A stretch of 64,000 nucleotides of DNA from Allodiplogaster sudhausi (lineage: Eukaryota; Nematoda; Chromadorea; Rhabditida; Diplogasteridae): NCBI GenBank assembly GCA_945643635.1, contig CALZFC010000030.1, forward strand, positions 1,895,001-1,959,000. The letters are read 5' to 3'. The notes under the pieces are model-generated. The model was not told where the DNA came from, made no database searches, and saw nothing but the letters and a program-made list of their open reading frames with translations. The position numbers and the translations under genes are program-made. Shown in pieces: positions 23,681 through 37,477 of the stretch. How positions within the stretch are numbered: position 1 is the stretch's first letter; every line of letters starts with the position of its first letter.

Positions 23681-23921
23681 ACATGCCCAAATTATCGATG
23701 TATTTGTTAATTTTAAATTGGCTTTTTAAAATTTTTTTAAAAGTATGTCTGTACAGATAATGTGCTTGCAAATAAAGTGATAAAGTCAGCACGCTTTATG
23801 ACCACAGGTCAAAATTGTGCGGAGAAAGGCTACCGGGCTTGTTGTGGACTAGTTCGGGTCATCTGAGGGTCACATCTGGGCCCCGACTAGACCCCTTCTA
23901 TGATCCCTTCTGGACCCCTTT

Positions 23922-24091
23922 CTAGGTCCTGACTACTCCCTTCCTCTTCACAATCTCCTCGACGATGCTGTTGCGGTCGGTGAGGAAGGGCACGCCGTGC
24001 GAGTGAAGGAAGGCCGCCTCTTCGGATGAGTTTACGGTCCACGCGCCGACCCGGAAGCCGCACGATGCGGTGTCGCGGAGAAGGCGGCTGA

Positions 24092-24128
<37 letters not shown>

Positions 24129-26985
24129 GAAAGAAAGAGAAGGAGAGGAAAATAGAGTGTTAAACTGGGAGAGAAAAGGGGAGAATGAGAAAGAGAAAGA
24201 GAAAAGAGACAGTTATTGATAAAAAGAGAGGGTGATTGATTGAGAAAGAATGAATGTAGTAAATATGAAGGAGAATACTTTGGGTTGAAGGATGGGGAGT
24301 GAGATTTAGTAATGTGGAAAGGATGAATAAAATAAAATTTTTGAAAAGAAATTATTTCCTAAAAAAAATAAATGCCGGACTCACGGCGATATCTCGAGAT
24401 GATTGAGCAGCAGGAGATCGGCGCCGACGAAGCGAGGCAGCACATGAGAGGAGGAGAGGACGAGGGAGGAGAGGAGAGAGTCGGCGAGCGAGGCGAGCAA
24501 AGAGCGGAGGAGCGAGGGGAAGGGGAAGGAGCGCGCCGCCTGCTCCGACTCGTCCGTCGTCGAGAGGCCGTTGCGGCGGAGAGTCAAGCCTGAAAATGAG
24601 AGGCGAATTCGTAAATTGTAAGGCCAATTAATAAAGTGCCAGACTAATTCGCAAATTGCCAGACTAATTCGTAAATTTTTGGCGCAAATTAGCAGATTAT
24701 CCATTATTCCTAAATTATTTAACTATTATTGTACCTTTAACTCGTTTTCAGTCTATTTATGAAACAACTAATAGAGGCTACCGAAAATATGCTGATTAAA
24801 AATAATAATAATCACGACTAATTTAACGAGTGGGCGGAGCGAACCCGTGAGAATGCGCTGGTCGCGCTGCTTCACGACAAAGGAGACAGCGGGCGAAAAG
24901 GAGCAGACGATGACGTGAGAGTGGAGAGACGCCGATTCGATCGCGGCCACCACCGAGGAGACGAGCTGGAAAAGTTATATTTTAAAATCAACTATTCAAA
25001 ATATTTAAATAAATTGGCGCGAATTGATTGACATGTAATTAATTACTTACAACTTCTTTATCACTACGGTCATCCATTTCTCGTTATTTAAATTTATCAT
25101 TAAAATCGAAAATCGACCTGAATAGCCCGTGCGTCAGGCCAAAAAAGCGAGATCGGATCCTGAAAAGATAGTATGTAACATGCGCCGTGTTTATTAGAAA
25201 AAAAATGATTCAGAAGCATTAGGCTCCGCCCACCCGTCCGCGATTAACGAGAAAAAAACTTCGTTGGAGAAGCTCTTGACGTCGACGAGCACGAGGAGTC
25301 CCCTCTGCTTCGCGAGCTCGAGAGATTCGGCGAGCGTCGGAATGCGCTCGGATGAAGGCGAGCTGAAGAGAAAGGCAGGAAAGAAAATAACTATTTCTAT
25401 TTCTATTTTATTCCATTTCTAATTCCACCCCGTAAGATCCACTCCGTTTTCTCTGTTTACATATAAATATACTCGGTCTCTGTCTACGCCATTTTCAACA
25501 TTTTTTCGGCCTTTGCCCGGTCTTTTCATAATTACATCACCTATGTACTCGCTCTCTCTCTCTCTTTATCTCTCTATCTCTCTTTCTCTCTATATATCAC
25601 TCTATATCCCCCTCTTCTCACATTACTAATCTTCTCATTCTTCTCTCCCTGCTCTCTCTCCTCCCTTCTCCGTCTCTCCTTCTCACTAATCCCGTCTCTC
25701 CATCTCTCTCTCGCTCTCGTTCTCTCCTCCCTCTCTCTCTCTCTATTTCCATCTCTCTCTACCCTCTCCTCCTTGCTCTCTCGTTCTCTCCAAAACTACA
25801 TACATACATTCTCTTCGATGACCCGTCTGAACTCTTCCACATATCCTATGCTTTCACTAGTTGCTTACACAACTCCCTCCTCCTTTCCATCTCTCTTCCA
25901 CGCTTTCCTCCTTTTTTTCTCTCTCAATCTCTCTCTATCTCTCTCTCTCTTCACTCTCCTCTTCCCTGACCCGTCCAGGTTCTTCAGTCGCATCCTCCTG
26001 AGTTCCTCTCCCTTCGTCTCCGCGACGACTCTCCTCTCTCCTTCTGCCGTTCTCTCCGTGTCGTCGTCGTGAATGACGACGACTTCGCCGTCGGCCGAGA
26101 GCGCGACGTCCAACTCGACGAGATCGGCGCCCGCCTCAGCTGCCTATAGAACGAAAAATGTTAATATTTTAAACAAAATCTATAATAAACAAAATGAATC
26201 AATAATGAGTTTTACTAGTGACTTATTTTTAAATTTTAGTATGCAAATTTTTCCCATCCATTAATGCTAATCAATAATTTCTTATGACTGCTTCTTGTAT
26301 ATTTGAATTGCATGACTTTATTCTGCCCCGATTTCGTAAGCTGTAAAGTAGGAGAAACTAAAATGAAAGACTGGTTTACGAGAGCATGAATGTTATTGGT
26401 AATTTCAATGAAATTTCCCTATTTTTGTCTGTCCATTTCTCGCTTAATTTAATCCATTTGTCGCTTAATCGTCTGTCGATTTCCATTTCCTATTCTTAAA
26501 TAGTACTCCTCTCGATCTCCTTTAAGGCGAACGCGCGGGAATCTCGGAGGAGCCGGACAAACCTTGGCGAACGAAGCGAGGCTGTTCTCGGGCGCAACGT
26601 CATGCAAACCTCGATGCGCGCCGACAACGAAGCTACTGAAGAAGGTTGCTGCCTGAAAGATGTAAAATTAACCTTTATCCAAGACTTTAAAAAAACTAAA
26701 CCTAAAATCACACTAACAATAACAAGTCTATTCAATTAAAAAATGGTACCATTAAACTATTCCCAGCAAACTTTAAAAATGTATATATTTTTCGCTAAAG
26801 GTTACCCCTCCCCCCTCTGGTACGGAAACAAAATGTACATCAAAAAATTTTTGAGAAAGGAAAAGATTTTTTTTCACCTGATTTTGATCGCACTGCGGCA
26901 CGCGGTAGGCGAAGAAGAAGATGACAAGCAGCGTGAGGAGTGCTACCGAAACGACGATCAACAGAGTCTCGCAGAGGCAGCCCAT
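23922..26985 (-). CDS. Membrane glycerophosphodiester phosphodiesterase (GDE1-like)
   Basis: Seven exons join in phase: 26878-26985, 26563-26652, 25971-26143, 25260-25362, 24845-24965, 24385-24589, 23922-24087, for 321 residues. Residues 8-29 are a membrane anchor. GDPD motifs follow in order: GAHRGLHDVAPENSLASF (catalytic His and metal Glu), ADLVELDVALSADGEVVVIH (second catalytic His), LLVLVDVK, and near the end GAWTVNSSEEAAFLHSHGV then FLTD. The layout of one N-terminal membrane segment plus a GDPD barrel matches the GDE1/MIR16 group. The enzyme hydrolyses glycerophosphodiesters, or related N-acyl forms, to glycerol-3-phosphate and an alcohol; the exact substrate cannot be read from sequence. 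A CT tract lies directly before the last acceptor on the sense strand. Confidence 0.92.
24091..24215 (-). repeat. CT tract (sense strand) before the last GDPD acceptor
   Basis: The + strand reads (GA)n at 24091-24145 with looser purine runs to 24215. On the sense strand it forms a very long pyrimidine tract ending at the acceptor of exon 23922-24087. Confidence 0.8.
25545..25965. repeat. CT-rich low-complexity tract in a GDPD intron
   Basis: Loose (CT)n and TCTCCC runs fill most of the intron between GDPD exons 25971-26143 and 25260-25362. On the sense strand it is purine-rich. Confidence 0.8.
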
Positions 26986-29900
26986 CGCCGGCGGGGAGAT
27001 GCGAAGAAATGAGAGCCCATTCCTTCCACTTATTGACTCTCACTCATGCGCCTAATTTCATAGTGAGAGAAAATTTGCATTATATTATTGTACTTTCACA
27101 AAGGTGTGAAAAATGAGATGCCTTTCAACTTTTTTTCATTTTTGATTATAACGGCAACGCTGTATCATATCCCGCCGCTGAAAGGTCAAATAATTGTTTG
27201 ATTCCAGAAACGATGCAGATGTTTTCAACAAACGAAATCGAAAATCAATACTGAAAACAAACATAGACATACTGGAATGAACGAAATTTTTCAACACTAC
27301 GCTCAAGGGCAAGTTGGAGCTCCAAAAGTACCCATAACGGTCCGAAAATAGGGACCCTGACTAGGTAGTTGGAAAGGCCATGGCATGCTGATCGTGAGCA
27401 ACTTTTATGTAGGGAGGGTCTTATTGCGCTGCAGGCACCAGAAGGCTCTGTGATCTCTTGTAAGTCCATGGTGGGTGGGTCACGACGAAAAATTTGGAAT
27501 AAAATATCAAGGGTCTGTAACTCGGCCTGCAGGGGTCTTGGAGACCCAATCTGTAGCTCATTGGACAAGCTTAACGCCCTACGAACTTGGAGTTATAGAA
27601 AAAAAAAACTTAGAAACCACGGAGCAAAAAGTTTAAGTATCCTGGGGGACGACTTATAAGTAGAATATAAGTAGAACTAGGAAAGTCAGTAAAATGTGCC
27701 TAGGACGAAACCGATACAGTTGCTCGCTGGCTGTGCTCATTGACGACGCCAATGAAACATTTTTCATTGCTTACCGTGCGTTTCCTAGAAAAGTTTGCAA
27801 AAGGAGATGCGTTTCAACGTCGTTTTTTCTGCACCTTTGGCGAGGACAAAAAGTCGAAAGAGGGCTGCTTCATAAACAAACATATGTGTACCTAGAAATG
27901 TCAAATAATTGTTTGATTTCAGATTTATTCACGCTAGCGACAACATTGAATATCAACGCTTAAAACATGAACATTTTAGACTTAAGTTTGATTCTCATTT
28001 ACATACTAGACTGAATTGATGGATCATCATGGAGGAACTAGACAGATGTGGTTGATTCTATGTATGTCTGATCATACTGATGCATTTGTTCGGGCTTGTC
28101 GAATTCTCCTCTTGTGCTCTGTAGCCTTGCAATGGCATTCTCGATCGAATGATCGACATTGAAAAGGGAACAAAGCAGTGCTTCCAAAACATCACTTTCT
28201 CTTGTCTTTTGCTCTCGTTCTCTCCCAAGAGATCCATGGAATGGATTCGAGAATTTTTTTCGAAACTCATTGATCAACTTCCATATTTTTTTAAAACACC
28301 AATGTCACTTGTCGTTTTTCTTTCACTAGGAGCGTCGCTCCTTCTGCAAAATAGTAAGATTTACAGCTAATTCAAAAATCCCAATTTCAACACAAAAAAA
28401 CAAGAATAATTCGTAACTTTAGATTTCATTTCACAATGAGGTGTAGGCCATGTTTTATAAAAAAATTAACAAACATTCTGCAAGTTCAGATTTACCCTTA
28501 CTGCGGATTTCGGGAACGCTTTATACGATTTGCTTGCTTATTTTTTCGGGTTGACGGTGGACGGGAGGCTTTCATATTGCAACGCTGCTTGATTCCAACA
28601 TACATAAATACATATGTAGTCATAGCCTGCATAGGATTTCAATCGGTATCCTTTTCCTAGCTTAAAAGCGTATGGTTCAATTCGAGAATTAGAGATAAAT
28701 TTACACTTTTCTGCCGCTCAGTGATCATTTTAGCAGAGAAAGAACGAAAAGAGCACTTATCCTTTCCATCCCTGCCCCCTCCATTTTTCAGCAGATTCTC
28801 CTTCGAAAGTTAACACAGCTGTGGCACTCGGTCTCCCAGCAGCGAAGGGGATGGGGGGTGGGGAGCGCATCCCTTTTATCCCTGCCAAAAGTGCTTCGAC
28901 AGGGAAGCTACATATTTACCTCTCCATCCCTTCCCCTCCCCGTTCTCGGGCTTTTCCATTTAATATTCTTTCTTCAAATGTTATACCTAATATATACATG
29001 TATGTATGTAACTACATACATAAGTATGTAATTAATCTTAACAAATTTAACGCCAGTTTGGTCAAATGTTTATACACATAACATATTGAGCTCAACATTT
29101 CAGTCAAATGTTTCATGAGTTTGGACTACCATTATACTATGCTATTTTCGCAGTCCTTTTATCGGTTTTTCACAGATTTTCTTTTTAGATAGATTTTTTA
29201 TGATGGGCATTTAGTGATTTTTTTTACGAATTGTGATAAAGTAATGCAAGATAGCGGGCAAAAAGTTTTTTCTCGCCTGGTCAGCGAACCAACAGTGGCA
29301 TTTTTCCTGCCTTTTCTCTTGGAAATGTCCTGGACAGTCGATGATGACCGATCTAAGTGATAACCATGTCTGTTGAAATAGTTTTTGACATTTTCAGTTC
29401 TTTTAACTGTTATTCTATATTTATTGTGAAGTATAATCAAATTTAGAAAGAAAGAGAAGCTCGAATGATTCTGTCGCGAAATATGTAAATGTGCATAGAT
29501 TCGCTACTAGTTTGCAAAGTGTACTTTGACACTTCGCATTTCGATTTCATTCCTAGAGTCTATTAAAACGGTTCCGGCAGTTGTTTGTCGGGATCGCTAA
29601 TGAATTCTTCGCCGCTAGAAGACAATCTATGGGATCTTCTAACGCTTCCGGTAGAAGAAATAATTATCCAACCGAGTCAATAGTGTTGGAAGATTGTTAG
29701 AGTAATTTATGCTCAACTTAATTGAATCGTTTATAAGCAAGTGCTGGAGACCTATTATTTGAGTGATGGCTTTTCACCTTGTTTGTGACTAGCTGGCGGC
29801 CATCACTTGTTGCCACTCTCCATTTATGTATTCTTGTCTTTAATCTCTGTCTAATAATCCTTTGTATATGAAAACTCTTTGTTTTTCTATTCACCAAGGG

Positions 29901-31262
29901 GAGGGAGGGGCAAGCAGTATTAATAAGGCGAGTAAACCACTGAACGCTGAGGTTCACTCTAACACTTTCGAAAAAGTCCACTTTTTACGTCGAAGTGCAC
30001 CAGAAAGGCTCCGGTGCTTACGCACCACGTGCACTACGCCCTTAACGACATTTCTAACATGTTTTTTTTTATAATCTAATCTAATCGCGACTTTGAAACT
30101 GCGACGTCACAAAGAGAGAAATAGAGAGCAACATAGAGAGAGAGAGGGACATAGAGAGACAGAAAGAGAAAGACAGAGAGAGAGAGAGAGAGACAGATGG
30201 AGAGAGGTGCAGAAAAAGATGCTGATCAAGAACACGACCTCATTGATGGTAGTGAATATCCCAAGGCAGAGGACCTATAAGTCGCCCCCCTGTTGCCGGA
30301 CAAACCTGCTTGAAACTGTCGAACACTCATGATCGCATAGCTAGCTACCTTTCTATCCCCTAAGCCTGAGATTCGCCCCAGGTCCGGCCAACGAATTTTC
30401 TGCACGCCAGTTGCTCAGTATCTTCTCATGCACATTTAATATCAACATTTTATACATGTCGCATAACAAAAACCCGACAGCCGATTCGGTAACATTTTCC
30501 CCGCAAATTTGTTTCAAACATTACTAAAAAAGCTGCTACATATTTGTCATAAGCTGTGTCAAATGTGATAATTTGTCCTGGACATCGGTAGAAACTGCCG
30601 GTTTGTCACTCTGTGTTCTCCAACCACTAAAGCTGGCCTAATATGCCTGTCATATGGCAATGCCTATCGAAGACACTAGCCTCTCAAATACCCATGATTC
30701 ATTCTTAGGTTCCATTATTCTTGCGCGCAAAACGTGAAGTTGAATGACAGTTAAAATTGAGCAACCTTTCAGTCAAAGATATGAAATAGCGTGCAACAGT
30801 GAGAGAAGAAAAGTTTCTAAAGAGCTTTTACAAACTTTTGCTCTCTCACCTTCAAATACTATTTCGTTTCCACTTCAATGAATTTTTTTTTTGCTAACCA
30901 TGAATGCATTTTTAAACCTTCACCAGGTTTTTCTTTCGTTATTTAGAATGTGGGTGAAGTTTAGTAATTTTCCGTAGGAAACCCGCATAAAGCCTGCATG
31001 AAGTTTTTATTTGTACTCGTTTAATTTCACTCAACTTTCGTTTCAGTTTTCTTCCAAGATTAATTCAACGGTTAATGTAAAGTTGTAAAGTATTCAAACA
31101 AAAAATGAATTAAACATTTTAGAAAGAAATCGGCTGATCTACTCAAGAGACGACTCTCTCTCTCTCCTCTCTCCCTCTCTCTCCCTCTCGTCCTCTATCT
31201 ACTTTTCTCTCTATAAATATGAAATAAATATTGGAGACTATATTCTTTTCATTCATTTACAG
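26986..31262. other. Long gene-poor intergenic region
   Basis: This divergent space separates the GDPD gene and the acyltransferase gene. It holds diverged direct repeats at about 27098-27250 and 27785-27980, sharing GTCAAATAATTGTTTGATT. The 430 bases between them look like a dispersed repeat. A GA tract is at 30110-30205. The N-terminal exons of the acyltransferase gene were looked for here and not found. Confidence 0.6.
28038..28277 (-). CDS. Doubtful small open frame
   Basis: A 79-codon frame with a mixed, non-repetitive composition and several acidic residues (for example SDVLEALLCSLFNVDHSIEN). It is AT-rich, unlike the confirmed exons here, and has no recognised domain or signal peptide. 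It could be a chance frame or an exon of an unrecognised gene. Confidence 0.15.
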   Translation of the reverse strand: MINEFRKKFSNPFHGSLGREREQKTRESDVLEALLCSLFNVDHSIENAIARLQSTRGEFDKPEQMHQYDQTYIESTTSV

Positions 31263-34200
31263 TTTCTTCGTCATCTCCGGCTACCTCATCCTGATGATTC
31301 TGGCACGATCAGTGAGAAAGTGAGTTAACGCCCGCCTTCTTTTCATTCTGGTATTTTTTTGCTGATATTTCTTCATTATTTCAAGTTTTGTACGGCCGTA
31401 ACATGCTGCCATCATTCTCGAGCATCAAAAAAAATGTGTGAAAATAGCACGTGCGAATGAGAGTGCAAATGGCCGTTGCAATTTGAAGAGATTCACAATA
31501 CATTTTTTTTCAGTGATCGCCCTCCTTTAAATTAAAGAATAATACATATATAATCCCATAGACGGGCGGCGTGACGGCGTCGCTCGTGTGGCAGTTCTAC
31601 TACCGCCGCGTCAAGCGCATCCTCCCCCTACATCTACTCTACTGTGTCGCGGCCATTCTCGTCTTCTGCGTCATGGCGAGCCCAATGATTATCAGCGAGT
31701 CGAGAGTTCGTCTTGTTTTATTTATTTATTTATTACTTAATTATTTAAGTATTAATTATTAATTTTTTTTAAGTATTTCTAGAAATAAAAATAAAAGAAG
31801 TAAAAAATAAAATAATAAAATAATAAAATAATGTACAAAAATTGCATATAGAAGGAAAGTAAGAGATCCAACAAAATTCTTTTTCGCAGATGTCAGCCAT
31901 TTATGCACTAACATTCACGACAAACATTCGCTCGCTTTTCGAGAAGAATGATATTTTGAGGTATTGATTTGTCTTCTTTTTCATTTATTTGTTTTCGCTT
32001 ATCTCTCGTCGTTTCTCCTTTCGATCAGCTTGTTATGTATGTATATTCTCTATACTCACAGTCTCTCTCTTTTTCTAAGTCTATCTCTTAGTCTCTCTCT
32101 TTCGCTCTCTCTCTCTACCTTTCACTCTCCACCCTCTCTCTCTCTTTTTCTCTCTCTCTCTCTCCCTCTCTCCCCTTTCTCTCCATCTCTCTCCCCTCTA
32201 TCTCACTCTCCTTCACAATCTCTCTCTCACTCTCTCTCCCCCAGCGTATCCTCGATGAGAATCTCTTCACTTACATCTGGTCGCTGTCGGTGGAGATGCA
32301 ATTCTACGTGATCGTGCCCTTCTTCTTCGTCATTCGCTCGGCCGCGCGACCCGGCAGCGCACTTTTGCTCCTGCCAACAGGTAGTCTTTTATTATATTAA
32401 AAAAAATTTAATTTTTTAAATTGCCTAATTAAAAATACCACACCAAAATTTGGCCTTTTTGACCAACGCTCAAGTTAAAAATAAAATAATTAGCTACCTA
32501 GGATATTTCAATGGCGTTGCTCTCATTTTCTGCTCGCTCAAAGTTTCAGTAATATTTTTTGAAGGATGCATGTCATTTATGAAATCTAAATAAAGGGACT
32601 AGATAAGTGACGTTATTGAAAAAGGGAGAGAATATATTAGAATCTAAAAATATCCAGAAAGTGACGTCATTTGAAAAAGAGGAGAATAATATATTCTATT
32701 TGAAGTGAGCGTCCTCTCGCTTGTGTTCTACGTACAGACGCCGCCACTCATCGGCTTCAACGTTCCCATCGCACGCCTCTGGCAGTTCTTCGCCGTGTCG
32801 CTCTTCGAGACGAGGCTGAGAGAAGCGGCAGCTGCGGCGGCCACTTCATCGGTGCGCGTGCCAACTTGAAAATCTCTTTTTAAATAATTGACCTACTGCC
32901 AAATCTAAGTGTCTTTTTTCTCTCTCTCTCTCGCTCTCTCTCTCTCTCGCAAGTCAGAGTGCAAAGAAACAAACAGACAGATGCTAGCTAGTAGTATAGC
33001 AAAAAAAAAATGAAAAAAAAATTATAACAAGATTTTATGAATAAAACGAGATGATGATTCGAAATTTTTTTTTCCGTTTTTTAGTGAATAAAATAAATAT
33101 GTCCAAATAGGAGTCTGATCGGGTGCGCCTTCTGGAGGAAGCAGAATACGGGGGCAAGGCGGAGAAGAGCGCCGTACGCCTGTCGCCGTTTGCTGCAGTC
33201 GGCCAGATTGCTTATCTGGTAGGCGAGAAGACATTGTTTTGCCCTTGACGACTCTAATTAATTTCAGCCGCGCATTCAATCTTAGCAAAGATGAACGACA
33301 GGTGCATCACCAAAAGTTGAACGCTGAAGATAAAGATCGACGAACTTCGCTATGCTTAAGCACGGAAGATCGTCCATCCAAAAACAAGCGTTCAACTCGA
33401 GTGCAAGCGAAAAACAGTTGAACGCAGCGTTGAAAGTTCGTCGCTAGCGAAATAGTGTAGAACAGTAAGAGAGTTAGACAGTAGCGTCGAGGGCATGTTT
33501 GTCTGGTTCTCTTCACTGTCTCACGTTAAAGCCTCTCTCTCGCCCGTCGTCGATCTTACTCGACAAATAAGATCAACGCTAGGTCAACGATGCACATTTT
33601 GGCAATTATTTTACCTGTTGTGCACAAAGTTGCATGGAGAACTTTTTATTAACACGGTTTTACAAATCTATTCCCGCTTTTAATTAAAATAAATGTAAAT
33701 ATGACGCGATTTGCGAGAGAATCGCAAGGGATCTAAAGAGCCGGGGACCCGGCAAAATTAGAATTTGCTCAAAAGCTCTTTCTAGGTAGTTTTTAACACG
33801 ACGAAACGATTGGAATAGGTCCGGGAGTCTGAAAACACCATTTTGGCGAGTTATGCGAGATTTAAAATTCGAGAGCTCGGAGAGACATGCCGAGATGTCT
33901 GCACATTCACGTTCGCAGCTTCGCGCACAATAAAGCAGTATTTGTTAAATTTTTGCCATAAATAGAGAAGATATTGCTTTAGAAAGCTGTCCAATTAGAA
34001 TTTTAAAATATTCACTTTTAGAGCCGCTGCGGCCTCTAGACTTTGGAGAGGCGTCGTTATCTTATATGGCATTTTATCACGGGTTTTCTAACTCATTTCG
34101 TAGAGCTGAAAATTCTCTTTCGAATGAGCTATCGTATGTCAGATATCGACGAGCTCTTTAATGCTTGCCAGTCCTTAAACTGTTGAAATGCGCGGGGTTC

Positions 34201-37200
34201 AGCGCCTGCGGAGCGACGCGCACTTTGTATGGGCGATGTCCACGCCGAAAGTGCAACCCAATCGATAATCTGTCGAATGTTAGTCGAGGGAATTCACTTT
34301 TAAGGCTATAAATGTAATTTAAATGCAAAAGAAATATTATCATTAACGGGCAAAACTCTTCGACTCCCTCGGGAATCGAACCTGGGACTTCATGATTGCC
34401 AGGCAAACTGTTTGGCAATACTCTATGCGAGTCCTGAGGTGACCAGAAGATGCGTTTATTATGACGTGCCCGAACATAACCCTAAGAAATGCTGCTCAGG
34501 CGCTGAACTCAGCAGTTTAAGGACTGGGAAACATTAGAGAGTTCGTCGATATCTGACATCCGAAAGCTCATTCGAAAGAGAATTTTCAGCTCTACGAAAT
34601 GAGATCGAAAACCCATGATAAAATGCCATATAAGAAAACGACGCCTCTCCAAAGTCTAGAGGCCACAGCGACTCTAAAATTGAATATTTTAAAATTCTAC
34701 TTAAACAAATTTCTAAAGCAATATGTGCTCTATTTATGGTAAATTTTTTATAGATATTGCTTTAGTGTGCGCGAAGCAGCGAACGCGAATGTGCGGACAT
34801 CTCGGCATGTCTCTCCGAGCTCTCGCATTTTAAATCTCGCATAACTCGCCAAAATGGCGTTTTCAGACTCCCGGACCCATTCCAATCGTTTCACCGTGTT
34901 AAAAAGTACGTATAAAGAGCTTTTGAGCGAAATCTAATTTTGCCGGGTCCCCAGCCATTTTGAAACTCTCGCAAATCGCGTCATATATGTATCCAAAAAT
35001 GTAACGTGCATTCTTTTGCATAAAGCTAGCTAGTGGTTTTCTCGAATAATTTCAAGAGGAGCAATTTGACCCCATATGGCACCAGAATTTGAACTTGTTT
35101 TTTCTGTATATTTTTTCTAGATGTTTTATGCTTGAGGTTTTTTTTTGGTTTTGTTGTTGATTTTGTTGTTGTTAGTCGATCATCGATGACTAATCTCTGT
35201 GTTTCGCAGGCTTGAACCGTGTGAAAGCCGTTGGAAATCCGCACTGCGCGCAAGCTGAAGATTCATCGTCAGGAGCAGCGATGGAACGACAAGGGCTAAA
35301 AGAAGGCGCATCTCGGCACGCGCTGGAAGGCCAACTACTTCGGAGGCGCGTCTCACGCCAAGGGAATCGTCTTCGAGAAGGTGGGCGTGCTTTTAGGCCT
35401 TCTTTTTTCTTTTTTTTTCATTTTTTTTTGCTTTTGAAAATTACCTTTTAATGCGTTTTTTTTTTGCACTTCTACCGATGGTATTCCTATTAGATTGGAA
35501 TTATTGCATAAATCAGTGGGGTGTTTTTATAAAGAATATGTTGCAATGTCATCAAAATCAGAGGAAATATCATGGTTTATTTATTTTTTCTTCAGCGGAG
35601 TCGAGGCTAAGCAGCTCAAGTCTGTGCGAGTGCAGCTGATCAAGAACGGCAAGAAGATCACCGCCTTCGTGCCGAACGACGGTTGCCTGAACTTCATCGA
35701 GGTGAGGAAGAAATGATGTAATATGCTTGTTGAATGGGCTCACCTTCTTTTTTGTCCTTGTTTTTCGTGGAAGGAGGCAACCCACTTATTCCGTCTCTCG
35801 AACGCTGTTATAGCCTTCTCATCTTATAAGAATGCCGGAAGTACAACACCCTTTTAACCATGGTTTTTGTACAGAAATGCTGTTTCATGGTAAGAATCGG
35901 GGGATGCTGATAAGGGTTTTGAAAACTAGATTGGTCTGTTCCAGTTGAGCTTATGCAGTGTTTTCCCGGTTCCTGCGTTAGTTGTGTACAGCGGGTTGAA
36001 ATGTCGCGTTTTGTTCTTAAAACAGGAAGAACTGTTATTGAGTCTTGCGCATTTTATTATTTATTTCATATTCATAAGAATTTTAGCAAGCCCACACTTG
36101 GCATTCCCGATTTCACTATTTTAATATTTCTTTATTTTCCTCGGAACGTCAAATCATTTAGCTTGGATCTTGCTGACTATCCACGTGAATGTTTGTTTTC
36201 TACGGAATAACGGGAAGAAAGTCTTCTTCCTTTCTACAGTATCTCCGCAAAGATGTCTTGGGTTCTACTACCACCTTACCGTACCTTACGCATAAGGTAT
36301 ATCCAACTATTGATTGAGTTTTGAGCGAACACAGTTTAATGTTTGCCACTTTCTTACCATAGCAATCAAATTGTGAGCGATTTGTGCAAGTGCAGGCGTG
36401 TCTTTGAGTATGCGAATGATATTGTTCAGAGAGTGCGGTAGTTTTTGTTCCCGTGAGAGCTAATTTAATTCCGATATTATGTGTCAATTCAGTATGATTA
36501 GTGCAGTGATATAGCGAAATTGTCGTCGGGAAACCTCCTTCCCCCTCCACCTTCCTTCCGATATTTGCATTAACATCCTTTATGTGGATCCTCGCAGAAA
36601 AGACGCTCTTGGGTTGCTTCATCTTCTGTACTTGTATTCCTTACGCAATGGTGACGTGGTTTTTGCTTCCTTTTACAGTAGTCGTGAACCGGTTACAGTA
36701 GTCGTTGCGGTAAGAAGTGGTTCTGATGGATTATGTAGTGCTATACAGTATCTATCGGTTTGCGCATTTCAGTCATGGGGAGCATTTTTTTTAAGCTTTG
36801 AACTGAATATTTTCTTTTCAACAATCCTTTTTTGTTTTAAGGGGAACGACGAGGTGCTCGTGGCCAGATTCGGTCGCAAAGGCCACGTCGTCGGATACAT
36901 TCCCGGAGTCCGCTTCAAGATCGTCAAGGTCGCCAACACATCCCTGATCGCCCTCTTCGAGGGCAAGAAGGAGAGGCCGCATTCGTTGAGCCCTCATGTC
37001 GCCATCTCGCACCAATTTTGTTATACCCTTGTTATTCGAGCGACATTTATAAATGTTGTTGCGTCAATCTTGTTGTAAGTGTTCCTTGAGATGTTGGTGA
37101 TTGTACATAGAAGAAGAGGGAAGTTGTACCTTGGCTCAGGCTCGGATAGTGGATCGAATAATTGACAGGAAGTTGGTGATTATAGTGAAAGAGCGAGGAG

Positions 37201-37402
37201 AATAAGACTAGGAGAACGAAAAGGGAGCAGGGAATGGGGGATTGAAGAGATCAGACAGGACAGGAAAGCAGGGAAGAGATTTTATGCTAGACTGGCGGAC
37301 ATATTTTTATTGATATTCCTCTTTATTTCTCTATCTCACTCTTCCCTCTCTTTATAATCTTCTCTCTGTCTCTCTCTCTTTCTCTCTGTCTTTCTCTCTC
37401 TT

Positions 37403-37442
<40 letters not shown>

Positions 37443-37443
37443 A

Positions 37444-37477
<34 letters not shown>

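Noticed and set aside
27369..27659. Overlapping open frames on both strands at 27245-27659
   Set aside because: Both strands are open for about 100 codons, but neither shows a domain; the setting between diverged direct repeats suggests a repeat rather than a gene.
35210..36987. rps-23 exons as extra exons of the acyltransferase gene
   Set aside because: They carry stops, do not fit the phase between 33218 and 38201, and the acyltransferase exons on either side join correctly without them.
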